From Thermus sp. LT1-2-5 (GTDB lineage: Bacteria > Deinococcota > Deinococci > Deinococcales > Thermaceae): DNA of 64,000 nucleotides. Location of the stretch: positions 145,582 through 209,581 of the forward strand of contig NZ_BSRG01000004.1 of assembly GCF_040363165.1 (NCBI RefSeq). Reading direction: 5' to 3'. Position 1 is the first letter of the stretch; every line of letters starts with the position of its first letter. Below, piece by piece: positions 35,217 to 43,403 of this stretch. The translations under genes were made by a program, and so were the position numbers. The notes below the pieces were generated by a model. The model was given only the letters and a program-made list of their open reading frames with translations. It was not told the DNA's origin and searched no databases.

Positions 35217-35799
35217 CCGCGTACATCTCCGCCCGGAGGCCGAGCCTCCGGGCGGTTTCCACGTTCTCGGGATCGTCGTCCAGGTAGAGGGTTTCCTCTG
35301 GGGAGAGGCCTAGGCCCTTTAAGGCCAGCAGAAAAGCCCTGGGGTCTGGTTTGGCCACCCCTAGGGCGCAGGAGGCGAAGAACCCGTCCACGTACCGGTC
35401 CAGGCCGTGGTAGGCCAGGCTTTCCTTAAGGCTTGGCAGGGTGTTGGAGAGCACCCCCACCTTGAACCCCCGCGCCTTTAGGTCCTGAAGGAGGGCTTCG
35501 GCGCCCGGGGCTTGGCGCATGAAGTGGTAGTAGCGGAGACCTTTAAGCCGCTTTGGGGGCAGGCCGAGGTCCTTGGCGGCCTTGTGGGCCAGGGTTTGGA
35601 AGAAGCGGGCTTCCTCTTTCAAGGTGCGCACCTTGAGCCAACGCACCGCCTCGAGGATTTCCCGCATGACCCAGGCCAGCACCGCCAGGGTTTTTTCCAG
35701 GCCTGGCCCCTGGGCGGCCAGCTCCAAAGCCTTCTTGTAAAGGGCCTCCTCGTCCATGAGGAGGAGTACCCCGTCCCGGTCCAACAAGGCCCCCCGCAT
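35188..35799 (-). CDS. HAD-superfamily hydrolase
   Basis: A 203-residue HAD protein with LLDRDGVLL (motif I, residues 5-13), VLSNTL (motif II), KPDPRAF (motif III) and YLDDDPEN (motif IV). The Thr usual in motif I (DxDxT) is replaced by Val or Leu, as in some other subfamilies, and the cap is helical. TAAACT lies six bases before the ATG (minus, 35811-35806). The substrate is unknown. Confidence 0.8.
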   Translation of the reverse strand: MRGALLDRDGVLLLMDEEALYKKALELAAQGPGLEKTLAVLAWVMREILEAVRWLKVRTLKEEARFFQTLAHKAAKDLGLPPKRLKGLRYYHFMRQAPGAEALLQDLKARGFKVGVLSNTLPSLKESLAYHGLDRYVDGFFASCALGVAKPDPRAFLLALKGLGLSPEETLYLDDDPENVETARRLGLRAEMYAATALVAPPR

Positions 35800-35835
35800 G
35801 GGGCGAGTTTAGCACCCCCACCCGAGGAAGCGGGG

Positions 35836-36357
35836 TCAGGCGACCCGCCATACCCCCTTTTCCGTGGCCAGGTGCGTCATGGGCACGTCCCAGGGGTCCC
35901 GGGGGAGGTGGGGAAGGAGCAGGGCTTCCGGCGCCACCCCCAAGCGGGCGGCTTCCAGTTTGGCCAGGAAGCGGTCGTAAAACCCCTTGCCGTGCCCCAG
36001 ACGGAAGCCTTCCCGGTCAAAGGCCAGGCCCGGGACCACCACCAGGTCTAACGCCCCCGGGTCCACGGGGGGCGTGGTGGGCTCCAAGAGGCCAAAGGGG
36101 CCTGGGGCCAGGGGGCCCAAGGGGTGCACGGAAAGCTCCTCCCCCGCCACCTTGGGCAGGTAGTAGCGGGCTGGGTATTGCTCCGTTAGGGCGAGGAGGT
36201 CCAGCTCGTGGGGCAAGGGGTGGTAGAGGAGGATGGCCCTAAACCCCTTTTCCCTAAGCCAGGGGACGAGCTGGGCCATCACCCTTTGGGAAAGGGTCTG
36301 GCGGTCCAAGGTTTTCCAAACGCCCAGGGCCCAGCGGCGTAGGGCGGGCTTGTCCAC
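35836..36357 (-). CDS. 5-formyltetrahydrofolate cyclo-ligase
   Basis: The enzyme recycles 5-formyl-THF to 5,10-methenyl-THF. The protein carries DLVVVPGLAFDREGFRLG and GHGKGFYDRFL, the family signature near the C-terminus. I chose GTG 36357 (173 residues), since TACCCT lies six bases upstream and the known family start is ALRRWA-like. A longer TTG-started frame reaches 36393, inside the palindrome. Confidence 0.88.
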   Translation of the reverse strand: MDKPALRRWALGVWKTLDRQTLSQRVMAQLVPWLREKGFRAILLYHPLPHELDLLALTEQYPARYYLPKVAGEELSVHPLGPLAPGPFGLLEPTTPPVDPGALDLVVVPGLAFDREGFRLGHGKGFYDRFLAKLEAARLGVAPEALLLPHLPRDPWDVPMTHLATEKGVWRVA

Positions 36358-36382
36358 GGAGGGAGGGTACCACCCCGGCCTC

Positions 36383-36412
36383 TTGACACTCAAGGCGGTT
36401 GAGTGTCAAAAT
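36383..36412. promoter_or_regulatory. CIRCE-like palindrome over divergent promoters
   Basis: TTGACACTC (36383-36391), nine bases and GAGTGTCAA (36401-36409) form a perfect inverted repeat, extended to 11-base arms with a 5-base centre. CIRCE, the HrcA operator, is TTAGCACTC-N9-GAGTGCTAA, so each arm agrees at seven of nine positions. On the plus strand its TTGACA is a -35 18 bases before CAAAAT (36407-36412). On the minus strand TTGAGT (36393-36388) lies 18 bases before TACCCT (36369-36364). Confidence 0.7.
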
Positions 36413-36432
36413 TCCCCTTAGGAGGGTAGGGT

Positions 36433-36654
36433 ATGCCGGTCTACGTTTACAAGGGCCTGGAAACGGGCAACTACTACGAGTTTGAACAGGGCTTCCACGA
36501 CGAGCCTCTGAAGACCCATCCAGAAACGGGCGAACCCCTTAAGCGGGTCATCACCCCGCCCGCCATCATCTTCAAGGGTTCGGGGTGGCACGTGAAGGAC
36601 TACGCCAAGAAGGACGCCTCTGCCAAGTCGGAAGGGAGCGAGGCCAAGGAGTAG
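36433..36654 (+). CDS. FmdB-like small protein lacking the zinc-ribbon cysteines
   Basis: A 73-residue protein with the FmdB-type frame: MPVYVYKGLETGNYYEFEQ, a DEPLKTHPETGEPLKRVI middle and IIFKGSGWHVKDYA. FmdB-family proteins have two CxxC pairs; here the corresponding positions read GLETG and HPETG, with no cysteines in the whole protein. The core fold is otherwise recognisable, including the typical IIFKGSGW. GGAGGG lies before the ATG. It is divergent from the cyclo-ligase, a gene order I recall from other bacteria too. Confidence 0.8.
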   Translation: MPVYVYKGLETGNYYEFEQGFHDEPLKTHPETGEPLKRVITPPAIIFKGSGWHVKDYAKKDASAKSEGSEAKE

Positions 36655-36658
36655 GCCC

Positions 36659-37356
36659 TTGGCCCCCTCTGGCCCCGGGGCTGGCCTCGGGGCCTTATTC
36701 TTGGTTCCTGCTCAAGCTGGCTTGCGTCGCTGCTCCTTTTGCTGGGCTGTAACCCCTAGGCGGCGATTTGGGCCACCTCTGATGGGCATGGGGCTCCTCC
36801 TGCTCCTCCTGGCCAACAGCTCCGTGGTGGTTCCGGCGGGGCACGTGGGGGTGGTCTTCAACCTCCTGCGGGGGGTGCGGGAACGGCCCCTTTACGAGGG
36901 CATCCACTTCGTGGTGCCCGGGTTGCAACAGGTGATCCTTTACGATCACCCGGGTGAAGGAGGTGACCTTCTCGCCCCTACAAGGGGGAAAGGCGGGCCG
37001 ATACCTCCATCCGGGCCCGCTCCAAGGAGGGGTTGGAGATGGGGGTGGACGTCACGGCCCAGTACAGCGTCCTCAAGGACCGGGCGCCCAAGCTACACCA
37101 GGAGGTGGGGCCGGGCTATCTGGAAGTCCTCATCGTGCCTCAGGTGCGTTCCAAGGTGCGGGACGCCGCCATCTTGCGGGCGGAAGGCGAGGCTAAGGCC
37201 ATCGCCCTCCGGGGCCAGGTTATCAAGAACGCACCCGAGGTGGTGCAGCTCACCTTCGCCGAGAAGCTCGCTCCTGGGGTCCAGACCATCTTTGTCCCTA
37301 GCAGGGAGAACTGCCCCCTGGACCTTAGAGGCCCTCAGGGGGGCCCCAAGCCCTAG
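36659..37356 (+). pseudogene. Broken prohibitin/SPFH (band 7) gene
   Basis: A clear SPFH protein is split over three frames. The first part (from about 36782) reads ANSSVVVPAGHVGVVFNLLRGVRERPLYEGIHF; near 36945 the frame must shift to read RVKEVTFSPLQGG; near 36993 it shifts again to read ADTSIRARSKEGLEMGVDV. After VRSKVRDAA (about 37170) a stretch normally of about 70 residues is missing before ILRAEGEAKAIALRGQ. The 5' end is also degenerate. The end overlaps the convergent DUF192 gene by CTAG. Prohibitins scaffold membrane microdomains; this copy is very probably inactive. Confidence 0.85.
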
Positions 37357-37802
37357 CGCAGGACCCGGTCCCCAGGGGCGGGCTCCAGGACCCCTTCCCG
37401 CACCTCCAAAATCCCCCGGTAGGCGGTGCCGGGGGCGTAGGTTTCCCCCGGTTGGAGCCTAGCCACCTTGAGCACCCGCCCCTCCCCGTCCAAAAAGGCC
37501 ACCACCACGCCGAAGCGGTAGCCCTCCGTGGAGAAGGGAGCGTCCGTGGCCTCAGGAAAGAGGTAGAGAAGGGCCTCCAGCCCCTCTCGCCGCAAGCCCA
37601 GGCCCAGGTTCCAGGCCTCGGGGGTGCGGGCCAGGCGGGCCCGTAAGGTGTGGCGGCCCTGGGGGGTTTCCACCACTACCTGGGCGGGCGGGGGTGGGGT
37701 TTGGAAGCGCCGGGCCGCCAGGAGGTACCCCAAAAAGGAAAAGACGGAAAGGACGATTAAGAGGGCGAAGGCCACCAGGGGAAAGAGGGGGCTGCGTTCC
37801 AC
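37353..37802 (-). CDS. DUF192 protein with N-terminal membrane anchor
   Basis: A 149-residue protein with one membrane helix (about 8-29) and a DUF192-like domain: VVVETPQGRHTLRARLARTPEAWNLGLGL, then GVVVAFLDGEGRVLKVARLQPGE. It lacks the CPVYYP-type segment of its neighbour. DUF192 proteins are widespread and uncharacterised. It starts at GTG, two bases after the upstream DUF192 gene. Confidence 0.75.
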   Translation of the reverse strand: MERSPLFPLVAFALLIVLSVFSFLGYLLAARRFQTPPPPAQVVVETPQGRHTLRARLARTPEAWNLGLGLRREGLEALLYLFPEATDAPFSTEGYRFGVVVAFLDGEGRVLKVARLQPGETYAPGTAYRGILEVREGVLEPAPGDRVLR

Positions 37803-37804
37803 GC

Positions 37805-38254
37805 CTATTTGGGCCAGAGCTTTAGGGCCTCGCCCCCCACCTTGGCTCCTTGGGTGAGGCCCCGCCGGGCGAACCAGCCCTGGTTCACCTCCAACGCTCC
37901 CTGGTACAGCACCCCGGGATAGTAGACGGGGCAGGGGTCGGCCTTGCAGGGCTCCATGTCCAGGATGCGCAGGATGACCCCCTGGCGGTCAAAGAAGGCG
38001 ATGGAAAGTGGGATCAGGGTGTTTTTCATCCAAAACCCCCCTGCGGTGGGGGTGGGGAAGAGGAAGACCATGCCCTCGTTCTCTCCCAGGCGCTGGCGGA
38101 ACATAAGCCCCTGGGCCTGGCGCTCTGGGGTGTCCGCCACCTCCACCTTGAGGAGGTACCGCTTTCCCCCCTGCTCCACGTAGAGGGTGCTTTTGGGAAA
38201 GGATAGCCCCTGAGCCAAGGCGAGGAGGCCGAGGAGAAAGGCCAAGAGGCGCAT
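37805..38254 (-). CDS. Exported DUF192 protein
   Basis: The 149-residue protein has a signal peptide (MRLLAFLLGLLALAQG) and a full DUF192 domain: GLMFRQRLGENEGMVFLFP, FWMKNTLIPLSIAFFDRQG, ILDMEPCKADPCPVYYPG and ALEVNQGWFARRGLTQG. Its role is unknown. With the paralogue downstream and tmk and nif3-like genes upstream it forms one operon. Confidence 0.85.
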   Translation of the reverse strand: MRLLAFLLGLLALAQGLSFPKSTLYVEQGGKRYLLKVEVADTPERQAQGLMFRQRLGENEGMVFLFPTPTAGGFWMKNTLIPLSIAFFDRQGVILRILDMEPCKADPCPVYYPGVLYQGALEVNQGWFARRGLTQGAKVGGEALKLWPK

Positions 38255-38261
38255 GGGCCCA

Positions 38262-38861
<600 letters not shown>

Positions 38862-39590
38862 CTAGAGCCCCGTGGGGTGGTCCAGGAACACCCAGGGCAG
38901 GCCGAAGCGTTCCTCCAGGTGGGCCGCCAGGGCCTTGACCCCGAAGACCTCGGTGTCGTAATGGCCGGCGTAGATGACGTTGAGCCCCCGCTCAAAGGTT
39001 TCGTGGAAGGCGCTGTGCTTGGGCTCCCCGGTGATGAAGAGGTCCGCCTCCACCTGGCTTACCAGGCTCGCCGCCCCCCCCGAAACGATCACCACCTGTT
39101 CCACCCGGTCCTTACCCCCTTGGTGGACCAGAGGCTGCATCCCCGTGAGTTGTCCGAGCATGTCCGCTACCTGGACCAGGGGGGTGGGGAGGGGGAAGCG
39201 CCCCTTCACCCCCACGTCGTAGGGGGAAAGCTCCACCAGACCCAAGGCCCGGGCCAGGACGAAGTTGTTGCCCACCTCGGGGTGGGCGTCCAAGGGAAGG
39301 TGGGCGGCGTAGAGGTTGATGCCGCCTTGGAAAAGGAGCTCCAGGCGCCTTTTGTGGTGGCCTCGGATGGGGAAGGGCTTGCCCCAGAAAAGGCCGTGGT
39401 GCACCAGGAGGAAGTCCACTCCCTCTTCTAAGGCCTTTTGGAAGGTGGCCTCCGCCGCATCCACCGCCGCCCCCACCTTGCGCACCTCCTCCTTTCCCTC
39501 CACCTGCAGGCCGTTGAGGGAGGGGTCTTGGGGGAAGTCGGCGAGCCGCAGGTAACCGTCCAGGTAGCGCACCAGCGCATCCCGCTTCAT
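38862..39590 (-). CDS. Nif3/YbgI-family dinuclear-metal protein
   Basis: The 242-residue protein has the Nif3 motifs: DPSLNGLQVEGKEEVRKVGAAVDA near 22-45, LLVHHGLFWG near 59-68 and HYDTEVFGV near the end. The family (GTP cyclohydrolase 1 type 2 homologue) binds two metals; the physiological substrate is not settled. TAAGCT lies seven bases before the ATG (minus, 39603-39598), so the operon nif3-tmk-DUF192-DUF192 appears leaderless. Confidence 0.9.
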   Translation of the reverse strand: MKRDALVRYLDGYLRLADFPQDPSLNGLQVEGKEEVRKVGAAVDAAEATFQKALEEGVDFLLVHHGLFWGKPFPIRGHHKRRLELLFQGGINLYAAHLPLDAHPEVGNNFVLARALGLVELSPYDVGVKGRFPLPTPLVQVADMLGQLTGMQPLVHQGGKDRVEQVVIVSGGAASLVSQVEADLFITGEPKHSAFHETFERGLNVIYAGHYDTEVFGVKALAAHLEERFGLPWVFLDHPTGL

Positions 39591-39628
39591 GGGCCCTAGC
39601 TTACCGGAAGCCCCCCCTGGGCGAATGG

Positions 39629-39646
39629 CTGACCGGTCAGTAACAT
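39629..39646 (+). promoter_or_regulatory. Palindrome adjoining the S9 peptidase -10
   Basis: CTGACCGGTCAG (39629-39640) is a perfect 12-base palindrome touching TAACAT (39641-39646), six bases before GTG 39653. Its place between -35 and -10 suits a repressor site. TetR-family operators in Thermus can contain TGACC/GGTCA half-sites, but the spacing differs here. Confidence 0.5.
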
Positions 39647-39652
39647 GGGAGC

Positions 39653-41458
39653 GTGGAACCCGAAACCCTTTTGCACCTCCGTTTCCTTTCCGACCTCACG
39701 GAGGGCCCGGAGGGCCTGCCCCTTTTTGTGCTCACGGAGATCGTGGCGGGCGACCCGCCCCGCTACCGCTCCCGCTTGGCCCTTTTTGACGGGGAGGTGC
39801 GCTTCCTTACCCAGGAGGAGGCGGCTAAGCCCCGCTACGCCCATCCCTATGTTTACTTCCTGCGTAAGGTGGGGGAGGGCAAGGAGCTGTTCCGCTTGGA
39901 CCTAAGGGGGGGCGAGGCGGAAAGGCTCACGGAAACCCCCGGGGTCTTGGACTACGTCCTGGGCCCCTCGGGGGAGGTGGCCTTTCTGGCCCTAAAGGAA
40001 GCTCCCAAACCGGGAAGCCCCCGGGTGTACGAGACCTGGCCCTTTAAGTTTGACGGCCGGGGCCCTTTGCCCGAGGGGAACGTGGCCCTTTACCTCCTGA
40101 AGGATGGGGAGAAGCGGCTCCTTTTGGACCGCTACCCTCCCCCCAAGGAGATGGTCTTCGCCCCCGAGGGGCTCTACCTGGTGATGCCGGAGGAGGCCCG
40201 GGCCCAGGCGGCGTGGCGGGATACCCTCTTCCTCTTGGGGGAGGAGGGCCTGCGGAAGGTTTACGGGGGGGTGGGCCCCATCTTCGGCCTGGAGTGGAGC
40301 CCTGAGGGGCTTTTCTTCCTGGGCCACGCCTTTGAGCGGGGCGGGGGTACGGAGGCCCGGCTTTACCACCTCCGGGGGGGCGAGGCCCGGGTCCTCTTCA
40401 CGGGGAGCCTCTTGAACTCCATCAACAGCGACCTTCGCTTCGGCACCCACTTCCAGGGGCCCCGGTGGGGTGAGGACGGGGTCTACCTGGTGCGCACGGA
40501 GGAGGGGGTGGCGCGGCTTTACCGGGTGGACCTGGAGGGGCGGGCCGAGGTCCTGCCCGCCTCCGGAAGCGTCCTGGCCTTCGCCCGCACCCCGAAGGGC
40601 CTATTCCTCCTCACCGAGGACTTCACCCGCCCGGCCCGCCTCGAGGGCCCCCTAGGCGTGTACGATCCCAACGCCGGCCTGCTCTCCCTGGCCGAGCCCG
40701 TTTACACCCTTTGGGAGAGCCCTGAGGGGCACAAGGTGCCGGGCTGGGTCCTCCTGCCCGAAGGGGAGGGCCCCCACCCCGTGATCCTCTACATCCACGG
40801 GGGCCCCCACACCGCCTTCGGGGCCGCCCCCATGCTGGAGCTCCAGCTTTTCCGGGCCCACGGCTACGCCGTGGCCTTCTGCAACCCCCGGGGCTCCACG
40901 GGCTACGGCCAGGACTATGCCCTTTTGGAGGGGGCCTGGGGCGAGCGGGACGAAAGGGACCTCTTGGGCTTCTTGGACCACGTTCTGGCCCGCTTCCCCT
41001 TGGACCCTAACCGGGTGGGGGTGGCGGGGGGGAGCTACGGGGGGTACATGGTGAACTGGCTCACCGCCCGCTACCCCGAGCGCTTCAGGGCGGCGGTCAC
41101 CGACCGGAGCATCGCCAACTGGCTAAGCTTTTTCGGAAGCAGCGACATCGGCCCCCGCTTCACCTACCTGGAGCTTTTCGCCAAGCCCTGGGAGCGGCCT
41201 GAGGTCCTTTGGGAGAAGAGCCCCTTGCGGCTTGTCCACCGGGTGAAAACCCCCACCCTGGTGGTGCACGCCGAGGCGGACCACCGCTGCCCCATCGACC
41301 AGGGGGAGACCTGGTACACCGCCCTTTACCACCTGGGGGTGAAAGCCCGGTTTTTCCGGGTGCCCGAGGAGGGCCATGAGCTTTCCCGCTCGGGCCGTCC
41401 CGACCGCAGGCTGGCGCGGCTTCGCGCCTATCTGGACTGGTGGCGGGAGAACTTGTAA
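39653..41458 (+). CDS. S9-family prolyl oligopeptidase / acylaminoacyl-peptidase
   Basis: A 601-residue serine peptidase with an N-terminal beta-propeller (about 1-345) and a C-terminal alpha/beta-hydrolase. The nucleophile is Ser in GGSYGGYM near 459-466, the Asp is in AEADHRCP and the His in EEGHELS; the oxyanion motif is YIHGGPHTAFG. It is cytoplasmic (no signal peptide) and trims small or blocked peptides. The start is GTG 39653. A strong hairpin follows the stop codon. Confidence 0.93.
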   Translation: MEPETLLHLRFLSDLTEGPEGLPLFVLTEIVAGDPPRYRSRLALFDGEVRFLTQEEAAKPRYAHPYVYFLRKVGEGKELFRLDLRGGEAERLTETPGVLDYVLGPSGEVAFLALKEAPKPGSPRVYETWPFKFDGRGPLPEGNVALYLLKDGEKRLLLDRYPPPKEMVFAPEGLYLVMPEEARAQAAWRDTLFLLGEEGLRKVYGGVGPIFGLEWSPEGLFFLGHAFERGGGTEARLYHLRGGEARVLFTGSLLNSINSDLRFGTHFQGPRWGEDGVYLVRTEEGVARLYRVDLEGRAEVLPASGSVLAFARTPKGLFLLTEDFTRPARLEGPLGVYDPNAGLLSLAEPVYTLWESPEGHKVPGWVLLPEGEGPHPVILYIHGGPHTAFGAAPMLELQLFRAHGYAVAFCNPRGSTGYGQDYALLEGAWGERDERDLLGFLDHVLARFPLDPNRVGVAGGSYGGYMVNWLTARYPERFRAAVTDRSIANWLSFFGSSDIGPRFTYLELFAKPWERPEVLWEKSPLRLVHRVKTPTLVVHAEADHRCPIDQGETWYTALYHLGVKARFFRVPEEGHELSRSGRPDRRLARLRAYLDWWRENL

Positions 41459-41462
41459 GCAG

Positions 41463-41490
41463 AAGGGGCCAGGGTTTTCCCTGGCCCCTT
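41463..41490. terminator. Bidirectional terminator-type hairpin
   Basis: AAGGGGCCAGGG (41463-41474) and CCCTGGCCCCTT (41479-41490) form a perfect 12-base stem with loop TTTT. It lies between the convergent ends of the S9 peptidase gene and the roadblock operon. T runs are short, so termination in either direction is inferred from stem strength and position. Confidence 0.75.
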
Positions 41491-41501
41491 GGGGCTCATC
41501 C

Positions 41502-41768
41502 TTAGGCCTGGCTTTCCGCCACCGGCTCGGGGATGGGACCGAAGGTTTCCTCGTAGCGGGCCACGTTCTCCGCTAGGCTCCGCAGGAGGGCCTTAGCGTG
41601 CTGGGGGCTAGTGATGACCCGGCTCACCACCATGGCCCCGCCTTGGGGCTGGAGGAGGGCGAAGTCCAGGATGAACTCGTTCTTGGTGTGGGCGATGAGG
41701 GCCAGGTTGGTGTAGCGGCCCAGGGCGGTGTCCTTGTCGATCTGGATGTCTAGCTTTAGCTCGCTCAT
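41502..41768 (-). CDS. DUF3467 protein
   Basis: An 88-residue protein with the DUF3467 blocks RYTNLALIAHTKNEFILDFALLQP and VVSRVITSPQHAKALLRSLAENVARYEETFG. Function is unknown. The ATG overlaps the stop of the third roadblock gene as ATGA. It is the last gene of the ybaB-recR-roadblock operon, which makes a link to the roadblock proteins the simplest guess. Confidence 0.85.
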   Translation of the reverse strand: MSELKLDIQIDKDTALGRYTNLALIAHTKNEFILDFALLQPQGGAMVVSRVITSPQHAKALLRSLAENVARYEETFGPIPEPVAESQA

Positions 41769-42112
41769 GCTAACGCCTCCTGGATTTTGGGAAGGGCCCG
41801 TTTTAGGGCGAGCCGCGCCCGGCCGAGGCTTTTGGCGCCGTCCAAGAAGAGGAGGAGGTGGTGGCCGGGAAGCGGCACGAGCAAAAGGGCCCCTTCCGGG
41901 TACTCTACCATGACCTCCTCCACCCCTTCTTGGCCCAAGGTCTGGGCCAGGGCCTTGGCGGTGCCCAACACCGTGGCGGAGCGAGCGGCGAGGGCGCTGG
42001 CCTCGGGGGCCCCTTCCTCCCGCGCCTCCTCCACCACGAACCCGTCCTCGCTCAGGAGGGCGGCCACCCGTACCCCCCGGGTTTCCTGTAGCTCCTTGAG
42101 GACCTCCAGCAT
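41765..42112 (-). CDS. Roadblock/LC7-domain protein (third in cluster)
   Basis: The 115-residue protein matches the roadblock/LC7 fold: VRVAALLSEDGFVVEEAREEG near the start and EEVMVEYPEGALLLVPLPGHHLLLFLDGAKSLG. Such proteins, for example MglB, bind and regulate Ras-like GTPases, or scaffold complexes. No MglA-like GTPase is next to it. The gene lies ten bases after the second roadblock gene. Confidence 0.82.
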   Translation of the reverse strand: MLEVLKELQETRGVRVAALLSEDGFVVEEAREEGAPEASALAARSATVLGTAKALAQTLGQEGVEEVMVEYPEGALLLVPLPGHHLLLFLDGAKSLGRARLALKRALPKIQEALA

Positions 42113-42122
42113 CCCTTACCTC

Positions 42123-42452
42123 CTAGAGGCTTTGCACCCTAAGGGCGATGCGGGAAAGCTCCTGCCCAATGGCCTTGCGGTCCATGCCCCGCTCCAGCAC
42201 CGCCCCTAGGATGTACTCGCCCACCCGCAAGGCCAGGACCTCGTGGCTGTCCGTGGCCAGGGTGAAGCGGCGCACCTCCCCGGAAAGGGCCTCCGCCAAG
42301 GGGGTCATGTGGCGTACCAAGGAGGCGAGCTCCGCCGCCAGGACCTCCGCAGGCGGGGCGCCCCGGCCCAGGGCTTCTATGACCAGGCCGTCCAGCCCGG
42401 TGAGCACCGCCCGCTTTACCCCCAAAGAGGCCAGGCTTTCTAGGTAGGCCAT
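42123..42452 (-). CDS. Roadblock/LC7-domain protein (second in cluster)
   Basis: A 109-residue roadblock protein: LASLGVKRAVLTGLDGLVIEALG, RFTLATDSHEVLALRVGEYILGAVLERG. ATG 42452, preceded by GGAGGTGG, is chosen over a start five codons upstream. It overlaps the first roadblock gene by 13 bases. It is only weakly similar to its two neighbours, so they may form hetero-oligomers. Confidence 0.82.
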   Translation of the reverse strand: MAYLESLASLGVKRAVLTGLDGLVIEALGRGAPPAEVLAAELASLVRHMTPLAEALSGEVRRFTLATDSHEVLALRVGEYILGAVLERGMDRKAIGQELSRIALRVQSL

Positions 42453-42817
42453 CCCACCACCTCCCAAAGCGTTTCCACCGCCTTGGCCGCCTCCACCCGG
42501 GCCCGGCCCAGGTTGGCCGAAGGCTCCAGGAGGAGGAGCAAGAAGAGGTCTTCCCGGGCCTTGGGGGCGCGCGCCATCCGGGCATAGCCTACCACGGGAT
42601 GCCCTCCGATCCAGAGCTCCTCCACCCGGGCGGCCCCCAGGCTGGCGGCGTAGGCGGTCCTGGCCTGGCGGAAAAGGGCGGCGTGCTCGGCGATGGCCGC
42701 CTCGAGGTCCACCCGTTTCCGCCGCACCCCCTCCACCAAGAGGCCGTCCAGGGTGCCGAGCCCCGCGGCGAAGGCCCCCTCCACCCGGTCTAAGAGGCGT
42801 TGCAAGAGCTCCTCCAT
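42440..42817 (-). CDS. Roadblock-like protein (first in cluster)
   Basis: The 125-residue protein has GLGTLDGLLVEGVRRKR at 19-35, ELWIGGHPVVGYARMARAPKAREDLFLLLLLEPSANLGRAR in the second half and a C-terminal helix. This is a divergent roadblock/LC7 pattern. It starts two bases after recR and opens the roadblock group. Confidence 0.72.
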   Translation of the reverse strand: MEELLQRLLDRVEGAFAAGLGTLDGLLVEGVRRKRVDLEAAIAEHAALFRQARTAYAASLGAARVEELWIGGHPVVGYARMARAPKAREDLFLLLLLEPSANLGRARVEAAKAVETLWEVVGWPT

Positions 42818-42818
42818 G

Positions 42819-43403
42819 CTATACGGGCTTCCTTCCCTCCAGGGCCCGGCCCAGGGTCACCTCGTCCACGTACTCCAGGCTCCCGCCCACGGGCAGGCCG
42901 TAGGCGAGCCGGGTGGCCTTAACCCCCCGGCGCTTGAGCTCCTCCGCCAGGTAAAGGGCCGTGGCCTCCCCCTCCACGGTCATGGAGGTGGCGAGGACCA
43001 CCTCCTTCACCTCCTTGAGGCGGGGCCAGAGGGTTTCCAGGTTGAGCTCCTTGGGGCCCACGCCTTCTAAGGGGTTAAGGGCGCCGCCCAGGACGTGGTA
43101 GACCCCGGAGAACTCCCCGCTCCGCTCCAGGGCGAAGAGGTCGGCCACGGTTTCCACCACGGCGAGGAGGCTGGGGTCGCGGCTTTCGTCCTGGCAAATG
43201 GGGCAAAGCTCCCCCTCCGCCAGGTTGCCGCACACCCGGCAGACCCCAAGCCCTCGGATGGCGGCCAGGGCTTCCCGAAGCCCCTCCGCCTCCTCCGGGT
43301 GGAAGGCCAGGTGCAAGGCGAGCTTCTGGGCGGTTTTGGGGCCGATGCCGGGGAGGCGGGAGAGGGCCCGGGAGAGCTTGAGGAGGCTTTCGGGGTACTT
43401 CAT
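42819..43403 (-). CDS. recR: Recombination protein RecR
   Basis: RecR works with RecF/RecO to load RecA on gapped DNA. The 194-residue protein has an HhH region (LSRLPGIGPKTAQKLALHL near 14-32), the zinc finger CRVCGNLAEGELCPIC near 55-70 and a Toprim domain (LLAVVETVADLFALE, ATSMTVEGEATALYL). It starts right after ybaB and is the usual partner of that gene. Confidence 0.97.
   Translation of the reverse strand: MKYPESLLKLSRALSRLPGIGPKTAQKLALHLAFHPEEAEGLREALAAIRGLGVCRVCGNLAEGELCPICQDESRDPSLLAVVETVADLFALERSGEFSGVYHVLGGALNPLEGVGPKELNLETLWPRLKEVKEVVLATSMTVEGEATALYLAEELKRRGVKATRLAYGLPVGGSLEYVDEVTLGRALEGRKPV

Noticed and set aside
36358..36393. Longer 5-FTHF cyclo-ligase starting at TTG 36393
   Set aside because: It begins inside the palindrome and has no ribosome site; the GTG at 36357 has a -10 in leaderless register and matches the family's start better.
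41463..41490. Small RNA gene between the S9 peptidase and the DUF3467 gene
   Set aside because: The only structure is one perfect hairpin at a convergent gene end, best explained as a terminator.
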